A stretch of DNA of 64,000 nucleotides from Rhabditophanes sp. KR3021 (GCA_963281155.1 CAUJLY010000002.1:434001-498000), one strand, 5' to 3'; shown: positions 45,931-59,087, numbered from the stretch's first letter. Translations and numbers: made by a program. Notes: generated by a model not told the origin, from the sequence alone.

Positions 45931-47313
45931 ATGGTAAGTTAAAAAAAGATGAGTAAAGTTACAGTTAATTTAGGGTGGTAAGAGAAAGGCCTTTATTTCA
46001 AGAAAGGAGGCTTTGCAGTTTTCTGTGGTACAAAGAAGTGTTCGGGATCCTTTGATCCACAATACTGATATTGGAGAGAATATTCTTAAGCCTATTGGCA
46101 CCAAATATGTCACTTCTGATGTGAGTTTAATGTCTTTAGTTAATTTATTAGATAATTTTTGCAGGATTGCGAGGAACGGATTAGCTACGGGGTTTATTAC
46201 GACGACGATTATGACTATTTGAAGCACATGAAGTCAAGGGACGAAGTTGTTTCGAATGATGTGGAGATCGAATTGATTCCGGCAGCTGGTTTCAGCAAAG
46301 CTAAAGTTGCCATGCCAAGCAATTTGTTTGAGACTAAAGGTGTGGAGTTGGTAAAAGAAGAAGTGGACATTTTGCCTGGAGAGGACGTTGACGATGATAT
46401 CATGGAAGTTTTGGATGGGAGATTTGATTTCGAGGATCCATCGAATGAGCTCGACGATCATTTCTTTGCTGAATTCAAGAAGGATGTTGAGGAGGAGGAA
46501 GAGTATGAGGATGAAGATGAGTTCGAAGACACTCAAGATGAAAGAAAATTCTATATGGACAAGAAGAACTTCGTCAAATTCGACGGGGACAATGAGTCAG
46601 TTGGAGAGTGGGATGACCAGAAGACTCGCTTCACCAACTACTCCATGTCGTCTGCTGTCATCAAGAGAGACGACGGGCTGGCTACTATAGATGAAAAGTT
46701 CGAAACTTTCTATGCCGAGTATGATGACGAGAAGTTGGGTGAAATCCCATCCCTAGACGCCCATGAGGTTATTGGGCATCTCGAAACAGACGACAATCAA
46801 TTCAAGATGCTAATGGCTGACGCTCAATTCAAAATGCCATCTCTTCCTAGACAAAAGATGAGTGACAGAGAACGGGACATTGCTCACAGTGCCATTATTG
46901 GAGATGATCAACCTGAGGACTATACCAAAATGAAAATCAGTGCTCCCAAGTATGCCAAGCAAAAATGGGACGTTGAGAGTATTACTTCGACATATTCAAA
47001 CATCTACAATCATCCTAAGAGTATCGGAGAAGTTCCTTCAAGAAAACGAATCATAAAGGAGTCAATAAGCGAAGACATGGAAGAAGGAAGTGAGTCTGAT
47101 GATGAAAGTGTTGTTTCCGGTGTCTCGACTATGTCCTTCCGCCCCAAAGGTGAAACGTCCGAAGAAAGAAGGCTCCGCAAAAAGGCAGTAAAAGAGCAGA
47201 AAAGAGCTAGACGAGTTGAAAAGAGTGGCAATAAAGAAGCTTTCAAAATGGAAAAGAAAAGAATTGATGCCCAAAACAGTACTATCAAATTAAAGATCAG
47301 AAAAATCAACTGA
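45931..47313 (+). CDS. LTV1: 40S ribosome assembly factor LTV1
   Basis: Exons 45931-45933 (only the ATG), 45974-46120 and 46165-47313 give 432 residues. The start codon is followed directly by GTAAGT, a 40-nt intron and TTTAG. The N-terminal block GGKRKAFISRKEALQF and VVQRSVRDPL matches LTV1 (K-K-K-A-F-I...Q-R-D-P-L). GVYYDDDYDYLKHMK and RFDFEDPSNELDDHF are family hallmarks. KTRFTNYSMSSAVIKRDDGL and EKFETFYAEYDDEKLGEIP follow, and a basic C-terminus (RRLRKKAVKEQKRARR) ends KLKIRKIN. LTV1 sits on the pre-40S head with RPS3 and RPS20, and its phosphorylation-driven release allows final maturation and export to the cytoplasm. The initiation codon exon is inferred: no other in-frame ATG precedes the conserved block. 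Confidence 0.94.
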
Positions 47314-48124
47314 TCTGTTCTATTATAATAATTGTTATTTCTCATTTTCATTAAACTAAACTATTCTGTTAAAGATATATTTTATTGTTAAATAATAAAA
47401 ATTTTGTTCACGCATTCCATTTATCTGATAAGAAAAGTGGTCTTTAAATAATGTATCATTGTCATACTTTAAAAATCAAATATAAAAGTTACTTTTTATT
47501 TAAATATAACCAATATTGTCTTTCATTTACATATATGCATTACATACCTATATTAAGGTAACAAGATTGAATTTGTTTTGATGACATTAAACATTACATA
47601 AACACTATTATTAAATATAAAATTACTTGGACACACAAAAAACCTTTAAACATACAAACCCATTAATCTTTCATAAAGTGATCCTAATCAAAAAAGTATA
47701 CTTAATTCTATTCATACGTAGAGATATATACAAATACACGTCTCTACTAGACATTAATTCCTTTTATAGAGAGATCATGTTTACCTGACATATACAATCG
47801 ATTTGCCCTTTTAGATAGAATCTATCTTTGAAGACAGCAACTAATTTGTTCTATTTGTTAATAAAGTTCCACGTTGCCCAGCCTTCCCTCTTCTCCTAAG
47901 TCATTTTTGACAACTAAATAAAATATCAAATTTAAATAGTACTAAAATAAATAGACATTCCATCAGTTGCTTTAAATTGATTCATTTTAACTATTATCAG
48001 TCGACTGCGCGACTTTATTCACCGAGCAAATATTAATTTCAGTTGTTATTGTTGAGTATTAATTTTGGTTGTTATTGTTAAATGTCAATTTTAGTAGTTA
48101 TTATTATTTTACTTTAAGGATTCA
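47314..48124. other. Intergenic, AT-rich
   Basis: The 3' flank of LTV1 (AATAAT/AATAAAA near 47390) and the promoter region of the carboxypeptidase D gene. A near-direct repeat of 'TTTTGGTTGTTATTGTT' and 'TTTCAGTTGTTATTGTT' at about 48035-48085 lies just upstream of the carboxypeptidase start. No other element was recognised. Confidence 0.4.
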
Positions 48125-51100
48125 ATGAAGGTCTTCCTTCTCTTTGTTCTGTTGATTGAAGCGGTGAAGTGTTGGTATAATTGGGATACAGATATATTTG
48201 CCACTCAATTGGAAGAATTCAATGCTAAGAATGATGCTGTCGCTCATTATTTTGGGGAAGATGCTGAAAATAGTAAAGTTTTTTTGAATTGGGAGCAGGT
48301 CAGAGATTTGGTGGGAGAGCATGTTGATGTGGATAGGAAAGAGTAGGTTCAATTAACATAACTTAAATAAAAACATCCTAGACTTCGCAACCATAATTAT
48401 GAAAATATGACAAAATTTGTTCAAGATTTAGCAAACAAATACCCTGCCATCACTCATCTTTATTCGGCCGGTCATTCCGTCCAAGGCAGGGAGTTGTGGG
48501 TGTTAATCATATCAGACAATCCAAAAGTTCACGAACCCCTCGAACCCGAATTTAAATACGTCGGTAATATGCATGGAAATGAAGTGGTAGGAAGAGAATG
48601 CCTTCTTTATCTAGCTGATATTTTATGCAAAAATTACGGATCAAATCAATACTTGACCAAAATGGTTGATGACGTCCGAATCCATTTGATGATTTCGATG
48701 AATCCAGATGGCCATGAGTTGGGTTTTGTTGGTGATAAGCAAAGCGGACAGGGCAGAGCTAACTTCAATAATATTGACTTGAATAGGAATTTCCCTGCCC
48801 GTTACCCTACTCATAAGGAGGCTTCAGGTGGGATAGTTCAAGAGACTGAAACTATTCATGTCATGAAATGGATAAAGTCATTTCCCTTTGTCTTATCAGC
48901 TAATCTACACGGAGGTTCACTAGTAGCCAATTACCCGTGGGACGATTCTGACTCAGGTAAAGATGGTATTTACTCAGCTAGTGGTGATGACATCTTATTT
49001 GTCGAGTTGTCCTATCAATATGCAAGAGCTCACAAAAACATGTACAAAACTGGGCGTAGGTGTGGACTGTCAGACAATGGGGATTCATTCTATCACGGCA
49101 TAACAAATGGAGCTGCTTGGTACCATTTATCGGGTGGTATGCAAGATTGGCAGTATGTCAACACTAATACACTCGAAATCACCATCGAGATGGGGTGTAT
49201 CAAGTATCCCACGGATGAATTGTATCCTACTTTGTGGCAAGATAATAAGTATTCACTTATCTCATTTATTGATATGGTCAGGTATGGGTTGAAGGGAATC
49301 ATTACCAATGAACATGGCAAACCATTGGGCGATGCTTCAATCAAAATTAGCTCTGGCAAAGTTGTCAAGTCAACCGATGATGGTGAGTATTGGAGAGTAA
49401 TGGCACCTGGTAAGTCAATTTTATTAGATTAAAAAGGCACTAAAAATACAGATTATAATTAGAATCATTATTGAAAGACTTGTTTGGAATTTTGTTCAGC
49501 CAACACCTTCATTACCATCTAAAATCTCTTGTCATATCATTTCTTCTTTCTGACAACATTTGAATAACCATTTCATAAGTTAGTTGGCTAGAGCCAGTAT
49601 TTGTGGCATTGTATGTGCAGTAGTCGATTAAGATGGATCTCCTGAGACGTACCTCTTTTTGAAGACGATCATTCCTTTACAAAAAGTAAACACTTGGCGG
49701 ATTGCCTTTCATTAAGCAAAAACTCCAATTCAACTTTTGTGTTGTGGAACTGACATAAATGAGTAATAAAATTAAATTGGCACTTAAAATGCCTTAAAAC
49801 TAATACCTTGAATATGCAAAGTACTAAGGAACTGTTCCTAAACAGTCACTAAAATTTAAACAAATATTAAAAAATTAAGCATTTATTACATCAATACTAA
49901 TATGATTTATGGACAGGCAATTATTTGGTCGAGTTTTCACATGGAACTTATATTAGTAGACTTTTTAATGTTACTATTAAGGAACGTGAATTAACAGTTT
50001 TGAATGTTACGTTGGCTGATCCTTTATGCAAATCACAAGATAATGTTAAAGAAGGTGTTTATTTCCGTGGATTTTCTTCTTATAATACTTTGTTGGTGGG
50101 AGTTGACAAGCAAGGTGTTGAGAGCGTCAACAATTTGATGGATGTTCTTTGCAACAAAAGTATCCCAGGTGTTGGGAGTATTCTTGCCAAGTCAAAGGTT
50201 ATTGGTATACCGGAGTATAATCCCGTCGAACATTTACCATATATCAAAGCTCATTCGCCGACTATAGTTGTTTACTTTGGGAAAGGTGAAAGAAAGTCAA
50301 TTGTTTATAATTCAAATGATGACACACCAAAAGCTTTTGATGGGAAGGAATTTGACAAGTTATTGGGTGTAAATAGTGAAGTAGAAAAGATTTGTAGGAG
50401 TGATTTGGAATCAAGTAAAATTTCTTCGATGGCAATGGAGATGGGCTTGAGGAAGAGTTTTATTGTCGGAGTTGGTCTTGGGTGTGGTGAGGATGGCCAT
50501 CGCGGAGATTTAACCAAAGATTTAAAGAGCATAGATGCACTTATCACAGCCGCCAAATCCGATATTGTCCACGAATATTCAGTTGAGCCTTCCGTAAATC
50601 CTCTAGACCATTTCACGCCAAAAGACATCCTAATGTCAACATCAGCTGGATTAGATAGAATCGAGCAATCTGCTTTTTGCAACACCCACATTACTCTAAC
50701 CCAAGACAACGTCAAGTTAATTAAAATCGGCAAAGGAACCTCAGGACCAAAGACTTTAATTATGTCAATCGAAGCTAAGACTGAACATATGCTATACCAA
50801 ATGATGTCCTACCTTTGCGAAGTCAATTCTTTTGACAATGATAGACGCGTTGAAAGATTTTTGACTTATTCGGAAATCATTGTCGTTCCCCAAATCCCAA
50901 GAACTCAGCTCAATTGCCATGATTACGACCAAGTTTATGGATTCGAAGGACTAATTACCGAAATTATGAAACTTTACCCAGGAATAGACCAAGTAATCTT
51001 GATGGGGTCAGGAGGTCTAAAAGTCCGTTACATCGACGGCACTCACACTTTATCCTCCCTTACCCTCGCTCAAACCTACACCAAAAACCACCAGCACATG

Positions 51101-51757
51101 AACAACTCAAAAATCGAAATTTGTGCCAAAGAATCAAAACAAACGAATGTTATAGACAAATTTGAATGGGGAACCCATTGGACCCAGAAGAACGTTGATT
51201 TATTGCTAGTGCAGGGTGCTTGTTGTTACGAAGACAGAGGGACAGGCTTTCTCTTGGATGAAAACAAAGACGCCTTGTTCGAGGTTTTGGAAACACGTTT
51301 GCAAGGAATCTCTGGACAAATTTTAGTCAATTCCGTCAAAACAACCCAATCCATCACCATATTTATTTCGCAAGACCAAAAAATGATTAAGCAAATGGAG
51401 AGTAAGGAATTTTATCATGCTTGGCTAGATGTTGGTAGTTACCAAATTTACGCCCAACACGACAACATCAAATCGGACCCTATTCAATTTTATATCTCGG
51501 CAAGTACTTCGATTGTCATAGATGTAGACATAGGAGCAACTTCTTCCAGAACAATGCAAAAAATATTAGCAGTGGTGGGTCTTTTGACTTCATTTGTCCT
51601 AGTCATCGCATTTCTTTACAAAGGAAAAGTTACTTTATACAAACAAAACCCGACCCTCGGACGTGATGGCTTTGAAAAGATCCCACTTACGGAACCTTTG
51701 ATGGGGGACAGTTCAGAAGAGGAGGATGACCTTCTCTACTCTTCGTCTCAACTTTAA
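48125..51757 (+). CDS. CPD: Carboxypeptidase D-like M14B metallocarboxypeptidase, membrane-anchored
   Basis: Exons 48125-48342, 48382-49409 and 49917-51757 give 1028 residues. A signal peptide (MKVFLLFVLLIEAVKC) precedes domain I, an active-type M14 fold. It has zinc ligands in GNMHGNEVVGRE (His 137, Glu 140) and ANLHGG, substrate-binding DLNRNFPARYP, and catalytic Glu in ITIEMGC. Each catalytic fold is followed by a transthyretin-like domain (GIITNEHGKPLGDASI; later a second one before the membrane). Domain II (about 560-870) lacks the ligands: the HGNE position reads EAKTE and ANLHGG reads LMGSGG, so it is probably inactive. One transmembrane helix (ILAVVGLLTSFVLVIAFLY) precedes a short tail with EKIPL and the acidic cluster DSSEEEDD, suited to trans-Golgi recycling. 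It trims C-terminal Lys/Arg from secretory-pathway peptides. Confidence 0.94.
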
Positions 51758-51971
51758 TTTTAAATATTGCTTAACTATTAATCAAATTCACATATTAAGA
51801 TATTTATTTGTCGGGTAAAAATATTATTGTTTTGGAGGAAAAGATATACATACATAAAATTGGTATTCTTTTTCGTATTATAAAGAGTCTTAATCTATTT
51901 GTTTTAAAGTGATTTGTTGGAACACAAACAAGTTATCCATTTAAGGTAGACAAGCCTTTGGGGATGATTAT

Positions 51972-52935
51972 TTATCCGATGTTAGCCTGTGCAACTGATT
52001 TGAAAGAAGATCTAATAAGTCTGGAGTTGAGTGGTTGGATGACACGGATAGAATTCATTTTTCTTTCAGCTTCTTCCTCCGATTTGGTTCCCATGAGTTG
52101 GCGGAATTTGTCTAGTTGGGAAGAAGAGATAGAAATAGCAGACCTGAATACAATCCACTTTACGCTTTCCCTGAAGGGATATACAGTCTCTGAGCCCTCA
52201 TAAGCCCAAAATTCCTTTCCTCTCTCGTTGGAGGGGAGGAAGGAGACAGATCGGAAGGATTGCATAACACATTGAGTATCAGCATAATTGACATGTGCGA
52301 TGACATTTGTCAAAGGAATCAGATTGAGATTGTCGTCGTATGTTTCATTCAAGAAAACACAAAATGCAACAATACCATCTGGCTGCTTTGATGCTATTTC
52401 GATGGTGGGGTATTTGATGTTACGGTGGATGAAATTTACTTCCCCCGCATAACCAATACCTGCAACAGTATGTTGGGACCCATTCATTGGCTCTGTTCCG
52501 TAGTGGAAGTTGATGTTTTGGAGGTGGTATTGGTGGTCTGGAAAGACACTTGAAATCATATCAATATTATTAGATTCCGGGTAAACAAGTGAAACACAAG
52601 CTCCAGTATTCTTCACAACTATTTGACAAACTTCATTGTAATTAAATCTAAAAGCAAATAAATAGCCATCCACCAAGAAACACTTACGTAAAGGATGCAT
52701 TCTCTAAAGTACCATCAAAAGCTGTCGACATAGGCAAAAGATCTATTGGAGATTGTTTGGTGGCAGAAGAGACTGGTAGGAATTTGCCGATAGCATCTAA
52801 TTGTTGAGTGCATTTGTTAAAAATGGGCACTAGGTTTTGTTTAGCTTGATTTGCCTTTTCTACTACTTGAGACAAGTTGGGTTTCAAGTTTTGGATGGAT
52901 GCGGTGATGCTGTTTAGCTGGTTCATGAAAGCCAT
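51972..52935 (-). CDS. Carbonic anhydrase-related protein, zinc site lost
   Basis: Exons 52935-52688 and 52647-51972 give 307 residues. After a 55-residue helical N-terminus, KQSPIDLLP begins the alpha-carbonic-anhydrase fold, which ends RVIQPLNSRLIRSSF. The three zinc histidines (94, 96, 119 in human numbering) map to Asn 129, His 131 and Asn 154 in INFHYG and GEVNFIHRN, so two are lost. This pattern and the QPLN/R-x-I-R tail resemble CA10/CA11-type related proteins, for which worms have cah-1 and cah-2. Hydratase activity is not expected; CA10-like proteins act as secreted or surface binding proteins in nervous tissue. There is no clear signal peptide at this start. TTCCAG lies three bases upstream of the ATG. 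The gene converges on CPD with about 214 bp between. Confidence 0.9.
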
Positions 52936-54958
52936 GGTCTGGAAAGGTTACCTTTTTATATGTGGAACTTTAATATTCAGAAATTTTTAAATAAACCGTC
53001 ACAATTATATGTTTGCAAACAAAATTAACGACAAACTTTGGCACCAACCAATATTACTTCAAAAAAGAATTGGTCTTTATACTCTAAGTGGCCTCAATTT
53101 AATCGGTTCATGCAAAGGGCATTCAACTATACAGATAATGATTACGTATTATACATATTATAGGTATAAGTAAAGTCAAGACGCAATAAATATCCCTCAG
53201 ACTAATATACTGTATTCAAAGGAAGAAGATTGCCCATGCAGAAATGATGTTTTTCCGTCAAATTTGCCTATTTTTTATAAAATGAGTTTGATATTAGTCT
53301 GAAAAGTAAAATGTATTATTTTGTGCATCTAAACTTTTATTTCTGGTAAAGAAATGTACAAACAATTTAAAACCTCAATATAATCGAACCTAATGAGGCC
53401 AATTATTTGTGGTAGCATCAAAATAAATATATTATGTAAAAGATCTTGTCTTAAGTTTGAGTGTGAAGATATTTTTAAGTAGTCGTAATACTTTATTTAA
53501 ATGTGAAATTAGAAGAATAAATTGAGCCATTTTATACCCATACAAGAAAGACTACTGCCACCAACATTTTTTTGTGTATGCTATTTGTATTAAAATATGT
53601 TACCAACTTTTTTTTGATATTTTTATTTTGTTGTTGTGGACAAGTTTCCATCACTCGATGGCTTGTTTTAGTGCGCGGTTGGGCCATTATGGTTAGGGAC
53701 ATATACTTTTGGTAATAACAAGATAACAAGTTTATATGTGTATTCATACGTATATACATAAAAACGACGGTGGTGGCAAAAAGTAATTGAGGAGATGCTA
53801 CACAACACCACCCGTGGTATAAATGAAGATAGGGAATAGATATAAATAAAATGCAGTCTATGCTAGTACGTCTTATAAATTTAAAAAGGCAAACCTTCAA
53901 TATATATCCAAATTTATTGTTACATCCACGTCACTGGGTACTATTTTCTTTCTTAAGTAAGAAAAAGTTTAAAAGGCACACACACACTCCCCCCAAACTT
54001 ATCAAGACCAAAAATGATACAGAAAAGATAGAATAAGGACAAAAGGATTCATTTTTCAATTGATGAAATTAAATACTAAGCTACTAAACTTTTAAAGGCA
54101 TCATTAGAGTAACAAATTCTTCTTTATATATATCTTCTTTTGCAAAACGGATAAGTAAAAAGCAAATAGGAGAATAAACATAGCAAACAAAAAACAATGC
54201 CTTTTGACACGCTATTGCGCCTATATACTTATTTTTTTAATTTAAGTAATATTTATTTGAGTTTTCAAATATATCCATTGCAATTTATAGGAATTGGATG
54301 GTGATGCAGATTGTTCAAAGTTATGCCTATCCAAATAACCTAACCTTTATTTATTCGGCAAAGAAGGTTTTTTATAAAAAAGACTTAAATAGTCTTACTT
54401 TCCTTTCAAACCATCAGTACGTGCATTTGCAAGTTATGGCAGATAAAAGAAAAAAATAATATTTAATGATGGCGCCTTGGCAAAACACAAACTCCCTTAA
54501 ACAAAAGAAAATGCACGCTTTTCTAGGTTATATAAAGGAAAAAGTTTGGTTATATAAATTACTTTATTTTGGCCTATCATTATGTGGTGAATATATTAAA
54601 AATATATATGTATACACAACTAAGCATTATTATATTTTTATAATTACGACGACAAAGCCATGGAGGCGTGACGTGCAATATATAAATATATTTATTTCCT
54701 TGCCAAACAAGGATTAGTCTTCTTGTTATTGATATAACGTAAATAGATGTTTGTTGTTAGGTTTGAGTACCTTGTTTTTGGGTAAAATTGAGTTATTAAA
54801 TTTAAAGTTAATTTAAGTTACGGAGTTAATGAAACAGAAAAATGAGAAAGAAAGATTTTATTAAATTTGAAGAAATGGTTTACAAATATTATACGTATTG
54901 TTTGGAAGATGATGAAAGAAGGTTATTTACAAAGAAATGAACGGGGTTACATTTGTGT
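52936..54958. other. Intergenic, AT-rich
   Basis: About 2 kb between two minus-strand genes, holding the promoter of the carbonic-anhydrase-like gene and the 3' flank of the PCMTD gene (minus-strand AATAAA-like elements near 54845-54860). Short ORFs at 53532-53900, 53851-54036 and 54466-54717 are compositionally random. No RNA gene or repeat array was recognised. Confidence 0.4.
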
Positions 54959-57900
54959 TCAATTGTATCCATTTCGGATGAAATTCAACAATAAAGGGGA
55001 CGCACAAGTTTCGGCTAAAGCCATTTGAAAGTTTTGAGAGAATCGAGCTAAGGAGTTTTCTTGCAAGTTTCTCGCTGCTTGTTCATCTGTATTGATGGCT
55101 TCGGACCCGTCTGGAGCATTGACGTCATGTCTTCTGCCTGGGACGTTTCCTCTGCCGTCTGGGGCTGGTTCAGCTCTGTTTGGATTGAGGACGATTGGAT
55201 ATCTGATTGTTTCTCTGAGTCCATTTGCATCTCTGACGTAGGATCTTCTTCTGAAGTGAGCACCTTCATCTTCTTCAGGCCCATTAGTTCCACCCATGAT
55301 ATTGAACTGGGCATTGTTTGCGATATTGTGAATACGAATGGCATTGGCTTCAGCATTTCGGGCCGCGAGGATACTTCTAGCGGCTCCACCTTCTCTCCTC
55401 AAAACACCACCAGGAAATGTCATGTAGTCGTGGGCGACTCTGTTTCGGTGATTGTATAGTCTGTCTCTGGTTCTTTCAATAGCAGCTCGATTTTGACGGT
55501 CCTCATTCCCAAAATTACCACCAACACTCATGAATTCCCTCGTTTGATGAGTAAGTGCAAGGAAACGGGGATCAGTAGGTTCAAAGTTATTTGTATTGGC
55601 AAATGGTTCCATATCTTGGTAAAAATCAAACTCTTCTGCCTGAGGAGGTCTGGTTTCGATTGGGATGCGAATTGGGCGATGTCCTTGTCCGCCGCGCCCA
55701 CTCAGAAATTGTCTGAACACTTCTGCATTTCGATCTCCCATCCTACGAACTGCAATCTGTGGTTGTGGAAGAGTGGGAGGCCTTGGAGCAGGATTAACTC
55801 TAGCCGGAGCAGCCCCTAATCTTGATTCAGCTGCCCCTCTGCCCTCCCCACTTCTTCTATACTCACCCAAACTTGGAGAAACGCCCTCTTCAGCAACTCG
55901 ATACACTTCTTCGGCTGCTCTTCTTAGTTCTTCTGTCAATGGTCCGGACCCTATTTGTGGTGGAATAGACGATCTGATTTCCCGAAGTTGCCTTGCTCGT
56001 TGGTCTGCCGCAGTTGTTGCCAAGCTATGGAGAAAAGCGTCAGCTGAAGTGTTAAAGTCAGGAATCGCTCTGGAACGTTCTATAACATTTGGGTACATCA
56101 AGGTTGAAGTCCTGACAGTCATTCTAGTAGCAGGAGGCGGGGTTTGAGTTGAAGTTCCATTGGCTTGTCTATCTTCTAGTAGGGAAGAACGGATCTGCGA
56201 TATGAAGGAGCTTGAAGAAGGCCCGGCTTGAGATTCAACAACTCCAGTCTTCCTTCTTTTGGCAGGTTGAGGGCCGTCGTCGTCGCTGTCGTCTTCATTC
56301 GAAGAATTATCAGAGTTTGCTTCATTAAAGAGACTATCTATGATATTCTCCATGTTAGAAGTCTCCCCACTCGATGAACCCCTACCCTCCGTTTCCTGAA
56401 CGGCAGGAGTATGTTCTCTTTGTTGGTTGGGATCTCTGAATGTGTCTAATTCATCAACTCTGATGCTCCTTGGAAATGCAGTATTATTACGAGTCTGATT
56501 GAAATTGTCGGTCACTGTGAAAGTACTGGTCCCGTTTGCAGTCGATGTACTGGCACTTGCATAGACAGTCCTCCTGACCCCGTCTCGGTCACGCATACTT
56601 CTGGTGGTTGGAGCTTGAGTTACCTCGGCTTCTTGGATAGCTGCGGTCAGCATTCGAGTGTAAGAACGCATATCGAAGTTAGGGTCCATGTCGGGGTTTC
56701 TGAACAGCTCGGTGTAGTCGTCATCCTCTTCTGGGATAGGAGTTGTTTCGATAGGCCGTCCAAGCATATCATTATTCCTCGATCTCGAAGGTTCCTCCTC
56801 ACCTTCGGCAGGAGGGTCGACTCTCTCCACAATTTGTTCCCGTGTACTTCTAATCATACGCAACAGGCCTCGGAATTGCGTGGAGAGAAGGCGAACCCTC
56901 CTAGCCAGATTATCTATCAATCCAATATATCTTTCCCTGTAACTAGTGATGAAAGCATCTGAAGGGTCAGTCACACTAAAATGAGAAGGAGACCTATCCA
57001 GAGCCATCTGTCGTTCAGCTCTTATCTCCCTCACCTGACGATCCAGTTCAACGAATTCCTGTTGATGCCTCAATTGGCGTGGTCCGAGTACGAGGGAGCG
57101 TCTGCTTGCATTCAAGGCTTCTCTGCAGGCAGTCAAGTTGTCATTGCTAGAGTTGCGCTCTTGGATCAGAGAGTCGAAGGAATGCCTGAGGTTACGTTCC
57201 TGTCTCAGTACAATCCTTGATTGAGGGTCGTGGTGGGTATCGCCATTAAGTTGAGTAGTTTGTACTCTTCTACGAGAAGAACGCCCGGTTGATGGACGAA
57301 GTGGGTGAGTTTCTCTAATTGAATTGAAGTCACTCTAAAAATAAATAAGATAATTGAGTCAAAAGATTAAATTTACCTCTAAAGCTGCATGCTCTGCCGC
57401 AAATCTCGCAGTAACAGCCGTGGCTGCAAGAGAAGGAGTAGGGGTGGGGATGATGTCACGTCTAGTAGTTCCTAGCGGAACAATCTGATCTCTGTTTTGA
57501 GTTCTCATTCTTCTTCTGTTTTCTTGAACTTCAGTCCTGGTCAGGAGGCGGTTGTTTGGATCCGTCTGAGGTTGTCTGTCTTCTCGGAGGTGTCGCATCT
57601 GATCTCTGAACCTACGAGCTAATCCCGTTGTTCTCTCATTCATGGTAGATCTAACGGCGGCACCACGTCTGTCTTCGTCTGGGCCACCGCCACCATCAGA
57701 TTCATCGTCTGAAAAGATAGTCAGATGGTTGACTGGTTTTGGTGTTTCTGCAGTCTTTGGCAATCCGTCACGACTGCCCCCAGCCCCATCTTGAGAACCT
57801 CTATACAAGCTAGCATTCCTGTTACCACCTCTTCCAGAGGCAACTGTGTCATCAGACATACCTGTATCATCATTTTCATTGTTCGTACGAGGGTCAGGAG

Positions 57901-59087
57901 TTGGTGAACGAAGTCTGATGTGAAGCCCAACATTCTGCATCATATCCAACATTTCATTATCCATATTAACAACTTCATTGCCTTGGTCTCTTTCATCGAC
58001 AAAGGGATCGTGGATTGGGACTCCTTCGTCATTAAGATTAATAGTGACGTTTACAGGCCCTTCTCCGGCAATTCTTTGATTGATAAGTACAAAAGGTCCA
58101 TTCCGATTTTCGAGGAAATTATTGTTCTCATTAGCCAACTCCAAGAATGCTTCTCTGGCCCGAAGATGATTACGTCTGAGGGGCCTTTCCAATCTAAGTG
58201 ATGGGTCATTCTTATCAGTCTTGATAATCATTTTCAAAGCAGCCGTAGGTTCAATGTGTTGTCTAATGACACTTCTGATTTTGTCTTTACAAATAGTAGC
58301 TAAGATGAGTGGCATAATAGGCGGCAAAGAGACAACCTTTTCCGGATCCTCACTCTCGTCCATAACCAAATTAGCAAATGAAACAGACTGAATGCAAACA
58401 AAGTTGAATGTCTTCTCGTCAATCTTCTTAACCTGTACAATTGTTGATTAATATGAGAAAAGAAAATAAAACGACTACCTTATACAATCCCAAACTAAGC
58501 GGCATCACAGCAACACCCCCAATCTTAAGAAACTTCATGAAATACAATTTGTGAGTGGTAGGCACATTAGCTCCAATATAAATTCTGTCGTACTTGTTAA
58601 CATTTGCCTGGACATCAACATTGAACACAGAACCAACGCAGAAGACAGGAGGACACCACTCATACACATCCAATGCTTTTAATTGACGTGTTTCTTGTAA
58701 CCTGTCCAATGCATACTTCACTACGTCTTCATTAATTTCGATGGCGTGATTGGTACCCGTCCTCCCCAAAATGAATCCAACCACTGTACTTAGGTAACCC
58801 GTCCCGCTCCCAACATTCAAAAAACAAAGCCCTTTTTTCATACCAAGAGCCTCCACCGTTGCTCCATAAACACCAGGTGCCGACAAATGTAACTTGAGAG
58901 GTTCTGTGTCTGGGGCTTTCCATGCCTGGTCATTATAAGCTGTAGTCCTAAAGGTGGGTGGGTAGAAGTTTTTCCTGTCAACTAGACGAAAAGCCAGCTC
59001 CACTTTCTTGGTAGTAATAGTACCGGTTGAGATTAAATTATCGACCATTTCATCATTGTCACGAGCTGTAGAAGGAGCCATACCCAT
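54959..59087 (-). CDS. PCMTD: PCMTD-type isoaspartyl-methyltransferase-like protein with giant C-terminal extension
   Basis: Exons 59087-58479, 58432-57377 and 57334-54959 give 1346 residues; human PCMTD1 has 357. The first 250 match PCMTD: MGMAPSTARDNDEMVDNLI with an N-myristoylation-like Gly 2, YNDQAWKAPDTEP, LHLSAPGVYGATVEALGMK, FLNVGSGTGYLSTVVGFILG (SAM motif I), HAIEINEDVV and KYDRIYIGANVPTTHK, then GGVAVMPLSLGLYKV and SVSFANLV with a short helix block (LPPIMPLILATICKDKIRSV). The remaining 1050 residues are disordered, rich in Arg, Asp and Asn, with several acidic patches and an AKRRKTG basic site. The end, TCASPLLLNFIRNGYN, faintly recalls the terminal helix of PCMTD. PCMTD proteins bind SAM and join Cullin-RING ligases through a C-terminal SOCS-like box. 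Whether this one does is unknown. Confidence 0.9.
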
